Origin: Planctomycetota bacterium
GTDB lineage: Bacteria > Planctomycetota > Phycisphaerae > WQYP01 > JAJZKY01
DNA: 5,623 nt
Direction: 5' to 3'
Assembly: GCA_021803885.1 (NCBI GenBank)
Contig: JAJZKY010000362.1
Coordinates: forward strand, 1-5,623
In this document: piece by piece, positions 1 to 5,623 of the stretch
How the letters are laid out: each line of letters begins with the position of its first letter
Position numbering within the stretch: position 1 is the stretch's first letter
Translations under genes and position numbers: made by a program
The notes under the pieces: generated by a model
The model's input: the letters and a program-made list of their open reading frames with translations, nothing else
Databases searched by the model: none
Told to the model about the DNA's origin: nothing

Positions 1-782
1 CACATGTTCTGCTTGGCGCGCAGCGGATAGCCGCAATGATCCCAGACCAGACGAATGCCGCCCGCGCCGCTGCCGCAGAGTGACAGCGGGGTGTTCAGCT
101 CATCGAGCAGAGCGCGCAGCAGCCGGAACCACAGCCCGGCATGAATGCGTCGACGCGGCAGTTCCACAAAACCGGTTGTCAATGCCTGCCAGGTGCGCCG
201 ATCCATGCAAGCAATCGCCTCGTTGGCTGGACGCAGAGCAGCTCCGGCGTTCTCCCACTGGAGATACCTGCCGGGCGGGCCCCAATAGGACTCCAGCCAG
301 CAGCCATGCAGCGGGCAACTGAGCATCAGCGGGAGTTGCCAGACGAGCAGCACCGCTTGGTCAGCCGGATCGCTCAGACACTGCGGACACGCCCGGTGAA
401 TCGGACGGTGCGGCAGCCAAGCACGCCAGCGGTTGATGAATCGTGCGTTGCGCTTGGGCAGCAGCACCGCGCATTGGAACGCATAGGTTTCCAAGGCCGC
501 TGGCAGCGAATCATCAAGGCTGTCGAACAGCCACGGCACCCAGCCAGCGAAACTCAGTCCGCGCAATCGCTCCAATTCAACCCCACTACGCCGGGAGAGC
601 GCCGTCAACAAGGACAAGGGGGGCGCGCTATCCAACTCGTCGAGTTGGCTGTAACCAAGGTCGTGGGCCAGCAGTTCGGGCAGTTCCATCTGGTAGCAGG
701 CGGCGACCCGGTTGAGCCAGGAGGACATGGCTTCGCCGTCCTTGGGTGCAGGATGCAACGGCCATCGCGGCGTGAGCTTCAC
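1..782 (-). CDS. tniQ: TniQ transposition accessory protein, N-terminal 260 codons (runs off window)
   Basis: TniQ is needed for transposition of Tn5053-family elements and is homologous to the TniQ/TnsD targeting proteins of Tn7-like systems. The frame is open from a GTG at 782 to the window edge, giving 260 of about 405 residues usual for the family. The protein begins MKLTPRWPLHPAPKDGEA. A zinc-finger-like set is visible: C132-P-Q-C135 followed by C156-P-L-H159. The GTG start is preferred over the in-frame ATG at 728. It overlaps the tniB stop by 4 bp (GTGA), and the extra 18 residues match the N-terminus of Tn402 TniQ as I recall it, where the ATG position is a leucine. Translation is probably coupled to tniB. 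The 145 or so C-terminal residues are outside the window. Confidence 0.93.
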   Translation of the reverse strand, partial: MKLTPRWPLHPAPKDGEAMSSWLNRVAACYQMELPELLAHDLGYSQLDELDSAPPLSLLTALSRRSGVELERLRGLSFAGWVPWLFDSLDDSLPAALETYAFQCAVLLPKRNARFINRWRAWLPHRPIHRACPQCLSDPADQAVLLVWQLPLMLSCPLHGCWLESYWGPPGRYLQWENAGAALRPANEAIACMDRRTWQALTTGFVELPRRRIHAGLWFRLLRALLDELNTPLSLCGSGAGGIRLVWDHCGYPLRAKQNM

Positions 783-1687
783 ATCAGCTCTCGCTCAAAC
801 TGCCGTCGCCGCTCGCTGGGGCCGTAGTAGTCGGCCATGCTGAGCGTACGGTGGTTGATCGCCTCCTCGCCGCTCTCTACGGCTGCGATGGCCGCAGCCG
901 TCAGTAGATGCGCAAGCTCACCGATCGTGCCTTCGCTCCGGGTGAGCAGATAGCGAGCCATGTCCAGCGTGGCTATCGGCGAGGGCCGCCGCAGCGGGAG
1001 CGACGCGGCGAAACTGGCCAGCAGCGAGCAACAGTCTTCATTGGCCTCCCACGGGGGCAGTAGCATTGGCTCGAAGCGGTTTTCCAGTTGGTCATCCGAG
1101 CGGATGGCGAGATACGCCTCGCGCGTGCCAACACCGACCAGCGGGATGCGCAGTTCGTTGCCGAGAAAGCGCAGCAAATTGAGGAATTCCCGTCGGGTGA
1201 CGCTATTGCCGGCAAGAACGTTGTGCAGTTCGTCAATGACCAGCACGCGCACACCCACTTTGCGCAGCAGGACCAGTACCTGTCGCTCCGTTTCCGGCAT
1301 TCGGGGACGCGGACGCAGCGGCGCGCCCGTTGCGGCGAGCAGCGCGACGTAGAAACGGATCACCGAGGGCTCGGACGGCATCTGCACCACCAGAACAGGG
1401 ATGTGTTCTTGGTCGGCGTCGGTGCTGGCCGGGTGTGTCCGCCGGAACTTCTCGACGATCATCGATTTGCCGTTGTTGGTCGGGCCGATCAGCAGCAGGT
1501 TGGGCATGCGCTGCTTGTTCGGCCAGGCGTACAAGGCTTCCAGCCGGCTCAACGCCTCGACCGCGCGCGGATAGCCAATCCAGCGATCGGCACGAAGTCG
1601 CTGAATGCGCTCGTCGGCCGGCAGCCGGGCCAGCCCCTGCGCCGCAGGCAGCAGATGGGACAGGTCAATGATGGGATATTCGTCCAC
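779..1687 (-). CDS. tniB: TniB, AAA+ ATPase transposition protein
   Basis: TniB is the ATP-binding partner of the TniA transposase and is related to TnsC and MuB. It is thought to choose and mark target DNA and to activate the transposase. The 302-residue product has Walker A GPTNNGKS at residues 68-75 and Walker B VLVIDE at 148-153. The text EFLNLLRFLGNELRIPLVGVGT that follows is typical of the family, and the protein ends in RRRQFERELM. Start choice: a GTG at 1687 gives MDEYPIIDLS, the usual family N-terminus and length, and has AGGAG eight bases upstream. An earlier in-frame GTG at 1696 would add three residues and overlap the tniA stop, but it sits directly against the AGGAG and so has no usable spacing. 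The stop overlaps the tniQ start by 4 bp. Confidence 0.96.
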   Translation of the reverse strand: MDEYPIIDLSHLLPAAQGLARLPADERIQRLRADRWIGYPRAVEALSRLEALYAWPNKQRMPNLLLIGPTNNGKSMIVEKFRRTHPASTDADQEHIPVLVVQMPSEPSVIRFYVALLAATGAPLRPRPRMPETERQVLVLLRKVGVRVLVIDELHNVLAGNSVTRREFLNLLRFLGNELRIPLVGVGTREAYLAIRSDDQLENRFEPMLLPPWEANEDCCSLLASFAASLPLRRPSPIATLDMARYLLTRSEGTIGELAHLLTAAAIAAVESGEEAINHRTLSMADYYGPSERRRQFERELM

Positions 1688-1689
1688 GG

Positions 1690-3369
1690 CTACCACTCCT
1701 CGATCTGCTCGAACGGCTCGGCTGGCGGCAGCTTGCCCGGCTGCGCGTCGGCACTGTCTGCGTCCGGCGGTGCAGGCTTGACGGAAGGACCCGATGACTT
1801 GAGGTGCTGGCGTCGATCTGCATCGCGCCGCACTTTGCGCGTGGTCTTCTGAGCGCCCGTCACGATTTCGCGCATCTGGCCGATCATGCGAAACAACGCC
1901 GACTCATCCACCTGCGCGCGCCCGAGCTGGCGCAGCTGTGCCAACGCGTGGCGCTGCTCCCAGAGTGTGACGGCCGGATGGGACAGAGTGCGGTAAGGGA
2001 CTTCCAGGTAGTGCTGCCCTTCCGGCTCCAACACCCAGATGCGGCTGATGTCGTTGGGATTGCGCCGGATCAGAAAGGCAGGAAGGTGATGGCGTCGGGC
2101 AATCCACGGCTTAAGAGCATCGGCGTAGTAGTGGATGTGATCGATGACGAAGCCGGTGCGGGTGAGCGTGCGACGAATGACCGGCAGGAAATCGACCAGA
2201 AATGCGGAGGGACGTGTGACCACAGGAGGTACGCCGATTCGCGCCGTGGCCTCGGCCCAGCACGCGGCCGGTGGCTGGAGTAGGCCGTTGTGCACCAAGC
2301 CGTGATAGGTACCCACGGCGAGGGTGAGCCAGCGCTCCAGCTCGCGCAGAGTCAGGGCCGCCATTTTGTCGGCGTCGTACTCGCCGCGCTGGCCGGGGTT
2401 GGAGAAGGTCGTACCCGGCAGGTCGTCGTGGATCATCTGCATCGCCGTGCCGATGATGCGCTCCACGATGCCGCCGTACTGCGGCTGGCCGGGTGGTCGG
2501 TGATCCAAGCGGATGCCATGTTGCTCGCAGCCCCGGCGCAGCGCCTCGCTCTTGAACTCGGCCGCGTTGTCCAGGTAAAGCAGCTTGGGCTTGCCGCTCA
2601 TCGGCCAAGCCACCTCAACATCGAGCGCCTCCAGCCAAGGACGCTTATCGCAGGCAACGTGCGCCAGGCACAGACCGACTGACACAGCGGACGGTGCTTC
2701 GAGCGTAACTACCATGCCAAGTACGCAGCGGGTGAAGACATCGATGGCGAGGGTCAGGTACGGGCGGCCAATCGGTTGGCGGTCGCGCGCATCCACCACG
2801 ATCAGGTCGATGACCGTGTGGTCGATCTGAACTTGCTCCAGCGGCTCAGAGACTGTCGGCGGGACGCCGCCAGCACCTTGCCGTTCGCGGGCAGCATCCT
2901 GACCTTCCCGGCGGCGTACGGTCTTGATCGGATCAAGGCTGGCGATCCTTGAAGCCAAGGTATTTCGTGCCGGTACCCGCAGTTTCTTTGCCTTGCACGC
3001 TTGAGCGACTTCACGATGAAAGGCCGCAAGGCTGCGCTTCTGCTTGGTCAGGAAACGCTTTTGTATCAACTCACGAATGATGCGCTCGACCGATTCAGGC
3101 AAGCGGCCCTTGCCTTTGCCGCCACTCGACTGTCCTGGCGCCAAGTCAGTGACCTCCCCCGCGCCCTGCCGGGCGCGGCAGATCAGGACATACACCTGCC
3201 GCCGGGACAGCCCCAGGGCTTGCGCGGCCGCGTCGGCCGCTTCATGCCCGACCGTCTCGGACTGTGACAACGGCCCGATGATTTCCGCACGACGGCACGC
3301 ACGCTCCCAAGCTTGTGCCGGCAAGGTCGCCACGCCGTGTTCGGAAATCCGTGGGGTGTCGGTCGCCAT
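1690..3369 (-). CDS. tniA: TniA, DDE transposase (Mu/Tn7 TnsB-like)
   Basis: TniA binds the transposon ends and carries out the DNA strand cleavage and joining of replicative Tn402/Tn5053 transposition. Target duplications in the family are 5 bp and cointegrates are resolved by TniR. The product is 559 residues, the normal family length. An N-terminal helix-turn-helix region contains ALGLSRRQVYVLICRARQ (about 51-68). The RNase H-like catalytic core has D183 (in QIDHTVID), D267 (in LYLDNAAEF) and E303 (in YGGIVERIIG), with the 35-residue D-E spacing expected of DD(35)E enzymes. The C-terminal Mu-type beta-barrel region includes YRTLSHPAVTLWE, and the tail ends EPFEQIEEW. The frame is open 29 codons further upstream to 3456. 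The ATG at 3369 (MATDTPRI) is chosen because it matches the family N-terminus and has GAGG five bases in front. The upstream codons run through the TniA-binding repeats. Confidence 0.97.
   Translation of the reverse strand: MATDTPRISEHGVATLPAQAWERACRRAEIIGPLSQSETVGHEAADAAAQALGLSRRQVYVLICRARQGAGEVTDLAPGQSSGGKGKGRLPESVERIIRELIQKRFLTKQKRSLAAFHREVAQACKAKKLRVPARNTLASRIASLDPIKTVRRREGQDAARERQGAGGVPPTVSEPLEQVQIDHTVIDLIVVDARDRQPIGRPYLTLAIDVFTRCVLGMVVTLEAPSAVSVGLCLAHVACDKRPWLEALDVEVAWPMSGKPKLLYLDNAAEFKSEALRRGCEQHGIRLDHRPPGQPQYGGIVERIIGTAMQMIHDDLPGTTFSNPGQRGEYDADKMAALTLRELERWLTLAVGTYHGLVHNGLLQPPAACWAEATARIGVPPVVTRPSAFLVDFLPVIRRTLTRTGFVIDHIHYYADALKPWIARRHHLPAFLIRRNPNDISRIWVLEPEGQHYLEVPYRTLSHPAVTLWEQRHALAQLRQLGRAQVDESALFRMIGQMREIVTGAQKTTRKVRRDADRRQHLKSSGPSVKPAPPDADSADAQPGKLPPAEPFEQIEEW
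1696..1700 (-). promoter_or_regulatory. Ribosome binding site deciding the tniB start
   Basis: AGGAG lies inside the last codons of tniA, eight bases before the GTG at 1687 and directly adjacent to the alternative GTG at 1696. The spacing favours the 302-residue TniB and suggests that tniB is translated by ribosomes finishing tniA. Confidence 0.7.
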
Positions 3370-3374
3370 GCTCA

Positions 3375-3378
3375 CCTC
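3375..3378 (-). promoter_or_regulatory. Ribosome binding site of tniA
   Basis: GAGG followed by a five-base spacer (TGAGC) precedes the ATG at 3369. It supports this start over the longer open frame reaching 3456. No convincing -35/-10 pair was seen between it and the transposon end. Confidence 0.6.
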
Positions 3379-3382
3379 GCTT

Positions 3383-3502
3383 TGGTGCACACGAGTTTTG
3401 AGCATAGGCGAGTTTGGTGCAGGGGACTCCCGATATTGAGCTGTCAGGAGCCGCATGCACCGCAGGCGTCAAACCATGTTGACTGGTGCAGTCGTCTTCT
3501 GA
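3383..3502. repeat. Four 19-bp TniA-binding-type repeats at the t-end
   Basis: Four related 19-mers fit the pattern TCAGRAG-(6-7 variable)-TGCACCA. Reading on the minus strand: 3502-3484 TCAGAAGACGACTGCACCA (inside and just past the inverted repeat), 3433-3415 TCGGGAGTCCCCTGCACCA, and 3401-3383 TCAAAACTCGTGTGCACCA. One lies in the opposite orientation, on the plus strand at 3444-3462: TCAGGAGCCGCATGCACCG. Tn402/Tn5053 ends are known to carry 19-bp transposase-binding repeats inside a 25-bp terminal repeat. The number and mixed orientation here fit the t-end. The repeat nearest the gene stops 14 bp from the tniA start, so TniA bound there could also repress its own synthesis. That last point is inference. 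Confidence 0.8.
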
Positions 3503-3510
3503 AAACGACA
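3486..3510 (-). repeat. 25-bp terminal inverted repeat (IRt)
   Basis: Read on the minus strand from 3510, the repeat begins TGTCGTTTTCAG and ends GACTGCAC. This is the characteristic outer end of Tn402/Tn5053 elements and of the tni side of class 1 integrons. It fixes the transposon boundary at 3510/3511. The bases just outside, GATTC at 3511-3515, would be one copy of the expected 5-bp target duplication. The other copy would be beyond the left edge. Confidence 0.95.
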
Positions 3511-3589
3511 GATTCCAGTCTCTCCCCTGACGTTGCGTTAGGGTATAGCTCAAACTGACACTGTTTGCGAGATAGGCAAGCGCCTTGAA
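3511..3589. other. Intergenic junction between transposon end and permease gene
   Basis: No ORF of substance lies in these 79 bp. The segment carries the res-like dyad at 3531-3560. Reading from the permease stop, there is no GC-rich hairpin followed by a T-run, so no intrinsic terminator is seen for the permease. Its transcripts may run into the transposon end and tniABQ, which lie on the same strand. Confidence 0.6.
3531..3560 (-). other. Candidate res crossover subsite (Tn21-like res I)
   Basis: On the minus strand the 30 bp divide into a left arm TGTCAGTTTGAG, a centre CTATAC and a right arm CCTAACGCAACG. The Tn21/Tn501-type res subsite I, as I remember it, has left arm CGTCAGGTTGAG, centre GCATAC and right arm CCTAACCTGATG. 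About 22 of 30 positions agree, and the 12+6+12 layout and a central AT/TA are kept. Orientation also fits: in Tn21-like elements cargo lies on the left-arm side and tnpR on the other. Here the permease is on the left-arm side and the inserted transposon follows 20 bp past the right arm. Subsites II and III and tnpR are not visible, and would be displaced beyond the insertion if this is correct. An alternative reading is a MerR-type operator. Confidence 0.45.
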
Positions 3590-5536
3590 TCAGCTTCGCC
3601 GCGTTGCCATCTGTCGCGTCGAACGCAGATTGATGGTGAAAGCCACCACAGTGGTGAGTAGAACGACAAACTGCGCCAGGACCGTTTGCCACGACGGATA
3701 GATGCCAAGCAAATCAATCCGAGGGATTGCAATCGGACTGGTATGCAGGAGTCCGGCCTCTTGCAGACCCGCAATGCCCTTGCCAGCCAGGATCACCGCG
3801 AGCACTGCTACCAGCATGGAACTCGCCGCAAAAAACTGCCCGATCGGCAATCGCGCGCTGGTGCGCAGCAGTAACACTGCAAGCAATGCCAAAAGCGCCA
3901 TGCCCGTACCCAGGCCAGCGAGCAGAGGCCATCCATTACCCTCTGTCCAAAGGGCGGCGTAGAACAGTACCGTCTCAAACACCTCGCGGTACACAGCGGC
4001 GAATGCCAGCGAGAACAAGAACCACGCCGTGCGCTTGTTGAGCGCCGAGGATAGTTTTTCCTTGAGATAAATCTGCCAGCGACCGGCGACGCTCTTTTGG
4101 TGCATCCACATTCCGACACCGAGCAGGACCACAGCCGCAAACAGTGAAGAAAAGCCTTCCGTCAATTCCCGGCTCGCACCGCTGACGCCGACCAAATAAG
4201 TCGCCACGCCCCAAGTGATGCCACCTGCCGCCAGTGCGGCCATCCATCCTGCATGCACATAGACCACGACATCCCGGCGTTCGGCCTTCTTGAGAAATGC
4301 CAGCATGGCGACGACCACTAGCAATGCTTCTAAGCCCTCCCGCAGCAAAATAGTCAATGCCCCGATAAAGGACGCGACGGCATCGTTCTCCGAAGGGGCA
4401 AGAACTTTGTCTGCCTCATCGAGCAAGCCATGTAACCGTTGGTGCGCAGCCTGCACGTCGGCGGCAGTACCGTTTGCCACCAATGCTCGGTAGGACACCA
4501 TTGCAGCTTCAATCTGCTCGAACAACGAGCGATTGCGGGTGGCGAGCGCCGGTTCAACGGGCTCGAAACCATCAAGGTAAGCGGACAAGGCCAACTTGGC
4601 TGCGGTCGCACGATCCCCGTTTTGCAATGCAACCACGCTCTCGCCAAGCTTGGCCTTGGCTATTGCCGTGCCTTTCGGCTTGTTTGCGTCCAACGCACTC
4701 GGGTTGGCGCGAAGATATGCAGTCAGCGCTTTAGCTGAGGGTTCATCCAGCTTGTCCGCCAAGACATGCTCGGAGGTTTGCGTCAATGCTTCCAGATTGG
4801 CAACCGTTTGACGGGCTTGCCCATTCGTTTGCCAAAGCTTCGCCCCAGCGGTCTTGTCGCTCTGTACATAGGGCAACGTACCGACAAAGAATGCCAGCGC
4901 CCAGCGATCCTCGTCCGATAATGAGCCAAAGCCTTGCATGGCGGTTCCTTGGACGCCGTTGCTGATGATTTGATGTAGTGCGAACAAGCTGCGCTCCCGC
5001 GCCCGTAAGTGCTCGGCAAGCGCGGTTGGTTTGGGGTTCAGGGAGGTAGCCAACGGGCCGTCACCGTGCCCTTGCATGCCATGACAGGCCGCGCATTGCG
5101 CCTGGAACAACTGCGCACCCCGCGCCAAGTCCGGTACGGCGGCTGGGGCCACCGGGAATGGATACGCTTTTTGCACGGCGCTGGATAGCGCATGCGCCAG
5201 TTGCGCCACGATGGCTGGATCAGCTTTATTCGCTACTGCGCGGCGAAGCTCCGTGGCCTGTTGCAGCAAGCGCTCCTTGACGGTCTGGCTCGGTAGTTCG
5301 CCCAACTGACGCTCGGCCGTGGCAGCGAACTCCTGCATCTCGGCGTATTCCGACGCCTTCAGCACTGTGCCATTGGCTACTGCACCGCCGTAATCGACAG
5401 CCACATAGTCCAGAAGCTGCCAAATTTGCTTGGCTTTGGTTTCGGTGCTGTCGGCTGCGAGTGCTGGCCCGCCGACAAGCGCATAAGTCGCGAGCAACAG
5501 CGCCATCAACCAGCGATAAGGTGCTTGGCAAGGCAT
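3590..5536 (-). CDS. Cytochrome c / FTR1-family iron permease fusion
   Basis: This is a 648-residue exported and membrane-embedded protein predicted to take up iron, probably Fe(II) oxidised at a periplasmic heme domain and passed through an FTR1 channel. A signal peptide is visible (hydrophobic stretch about 10-22, likely cut after A27 in GPALA-AD). A helical region follows, then a class I cytochrome c domain with heme motif C148-A-A-C151-H152 and probable axial M200 in GTAMQGFG. The FTR1 domain starts near 387 with about seven membrane helices. It has three REXXE-type motifs: REGLE 399-403, RELTE 456-460 and REVFE 517-521. No clear Shine-Dalgarno precedes the ATG at 5536. An ATG at 5506 would shorten the signal peptide but keep its core. 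EfeU is shorter and lacks the heme domain. PbrT of lead-resistance operons has this fused layout, so Pb(II) uptake is an alternative. No pbrR-like gene is seen, and the Fur-like promoter favours iron. Confidence 0.9.
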   Translation of the reverse strand: MPCQAPYRWLMALLLATYALVGGPALAADSTETKAKQIWQLLDYVAVDYGGAVANGTVLKASEYAEMQEFAATAERQLGELPSQTVKERLLQQATELRRAVANKADPAIVAQLAHALSSAVQKAYPFPVAPAAVPDLARGAQLFQAQCAACHGMQGHGDGPLATSLNPKPTALAEHLRARERSLFALHQIISNGVQGTAMQGFGSLSDEDRWALAFFVGTLPYVQSDKTAGAKLWQTNGQARQTVANLEALTQTSEHVLADKLDEPSAKALTAYLRANPSALDANKPKGTAIAKAKLGESVVALQNGDRATAAKLALSAYLDGFEPVEPALATRNRSLFEQIEAAMVSYRALVANGTAADVQAAHQRLHGLLDEADKVLAPSENDAVASFIGALTILLREGLEALLVVVAMLAFLKKAERRDVVVYVHAGWMAALAAGGITWGVATYLVGVSGASRELTEGFSSLFAAVVLLGVGMWMHQKSVAGRWQIYLKEKLSSALNKRTAWFLFSLAFAAVYREVFETVLFYAALWTEGNGWPLLAGLGTGMALLALLAVLLLRTSARLPIGQFFAASSMLVAVLAVILAGKGIAGLQEAGLLHTSPIAIPRIDLLGIYPSWQTVLAQFVVLLTTVVAFTINLRSTRQMATRRS

Positions 5537-5545
5537 AGGAGATTG

Positions 5546-5564
5546 TCAGAATAAATTATTCTGA
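5546..5564. promoter_or_regulatory. Perfect 19-bp palindrome in the permease leader
   Basis: TCAGAATAATTTATTCTGA has two 9-bp arms matching exactly around one central base. It lies between the predicted transcription start (near 5561) and the permease ATG, and overlaps the edge of the Fur-like box by four bases. The AT-rich arms and one-base centre argue against a terminator and for a dimeric regulator site. The regulator is unknown. It could extend the Fur site or bind a second metal or redox sensor. Confidence 0.5.
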
Positions 5565-5579
5565 ATGATTATAATTCTC
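5561..5579 (-). promoter_or_regulatory. Fur-box-like operator
   Basis: The minus-strand text GAGAATTATAATCATTCAG agrees with the classical 19-bp Fur box GATAATGATAATCATTATC at 14 of 19 positions, including the unbroken core ATAATCATT. It covers the predicted -10 element, where bound Fe-Fur would block RNA polymerase. This is the arrangement expected for an iron-uptake gene. The match is read by eye and some of it follows from AT-richness. Confidence 0.6.
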
Positions 5580-5596
5580 AATTGGCTTTGCGTCCA
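5568..5596 (-). promoter_or_regulatory. Sigma70-like promoter of the permease gene
   Basis: A consensus -10 TATAAT (5573-5568) is preceded, after a 17-base spacer, by TGGACG (5596-5591), which matches TTGACA at four of six positions. Transcription would start near 5561 and give a leader of about 25 bases before the ATG at 5536. Confidence 0.55.
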
Positions 5597-5623
5597 TCGC
5601 CTTGCCGGTCAGCCCGAAGATTG

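Larger units (their letters stand above)
1..3510 (-). mobile_element. Tn402/Tn5053-family transposon, t-end portion (partial)
   Basis: The sequence shows a terminal inverted repeat at 3486-3510, internal 19-bp repeats, and tniA-tniB-tniQ in the family order, all reading away from that end. The protein sequences closely resemble the Tn402/Tn5053 Tni proteins as I remember them, with many scattered substitutions, so this looks like a divergent relative and not the common class 1 integron copy. In the family, the next genes after tniQ are tniR (serine resolvase) with its res site, then cargo such as mer genes or an integron, then the opposite inverted repeat. All of these would lie left of base 1, so completeness and cargo cannot be judged. 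No frameshift or stop interrupts the three visible genes, so the transposition genes look functional as far as they are present. Confidence 0.93.

Noticed and set aside
141..827. Plus-strand open frame of 228 codons
   Set aside because: It lies antisense to tniQ and the end of tniB, its composition is that of a shadow frame (many Arg, Gln and Pro), and it has no recognisable motif.
1088..1852. Plus-strand open frame of 254 codons
   Set aside because: It is antisense to tniB and the tniA 3' end. It has no family resemblance, and the opposite strand carries clear conserved genes.
3370..3456. 29-codon N-terminal extension of TniA
   Set aside because: The frame is open, but it runs through the TniA-binding repeats and lengthens the protein beyond the family's 559 residues. 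The ATG at 3369 has a good ribosome site.
1..3510. Class 1 integron features (intI, attI, gene cassettes, qacE/sul1)
   Set aside because: None is visible in the window. The tni end alone does not show what the cargo is.
3525..3543. Inverted repeat CCCTGACGTTGCGTTAGGG as a MerR-family operator or a terminator
   Set aside because: The 8-bp arms (7/8 matched, 3-base spacer) resemble some MerR-type sites. However, no well-placed -35/-10 pair with 19-bp spacing surrounds it on either strand, and no T-run follows. The res-like reading explains more of the surrounding sequence.
1..5623. CRISPR array or Cas genes accompanying TniQ, as in CRISPR-associated transposons
   Set aside because: No spaced repeats or Cas-like protein are seen, and TniQ, TniB and TniA are of the Tn402/Tn5053 type.

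Overview
The window appears to come from a mobile or accessory region of a proteobacterium, probably beta or gamma. The grounds are moderately high GC, a Tn402/Tn5053-family transposition module, and a cytochrome c/FTR1 permease of a type common in those groups. Every gene I can support lies on the minus strand, so biological order runs from right to left. No RNA gene, CRISPR array or integron is visible.

Right part (3590-5623): one intact gene encodes an exported or membrane-anchored cytochrome c fused to a seven-helix FTR1 iron permease. In front of it are a sigma70-like promoter, a Fur-box-like sequence over the -10, and a perfect 19-bp AT-rich palindrome that overlaps the box. This arrangement suggests iron-repressed expression. 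FTR1 fusions of this kind also occur as lead-uptake proteins (PbrT type), and the sequence alone does not settle which substrate is used.

Junction (3511-3589): a 79-bp non-coding gap separates the permease stop codon from the transposon end. It holds a 30-bp dyad (3531-3560) that resembles crossover subsite I of Tn21-type res sites. The transposon end lies 20 bp past it. Tn5053-family elements are known res-site hunters, so the simplest reading is that this element inserted into the res region of an older Tn3-family transposon that carries the permease as cargo.

Left part (1-3510): this is the terminal (t) end of a Tn402/Tn5053-family transposon. It has the 25-bp terminal inverted repeat, four 19-bp TniA-type binding repeats, tniA (DDE transposase), tniB (AAA+ ATPase) and the first 260 codons of tniQ. 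The three genes abut or overlap and form one translationally coupled unit. The resolvase tniR, its res site, the cargo (mer or an integron in known relatives) and the other end lie beyond the left edge. TniA binds and cuts the ends, TniB is the ATP-dependent target and activation factor, and TniQ is the accessory target protein. The related TnsB/TnsC/TniQ sets of Tn7-like and CRISPR-associated transposons work in the same way.

I did not find a wholly new system. The most interesting signal is the apparent nested insertion at a res-like site beside an iron/lead-type permease.
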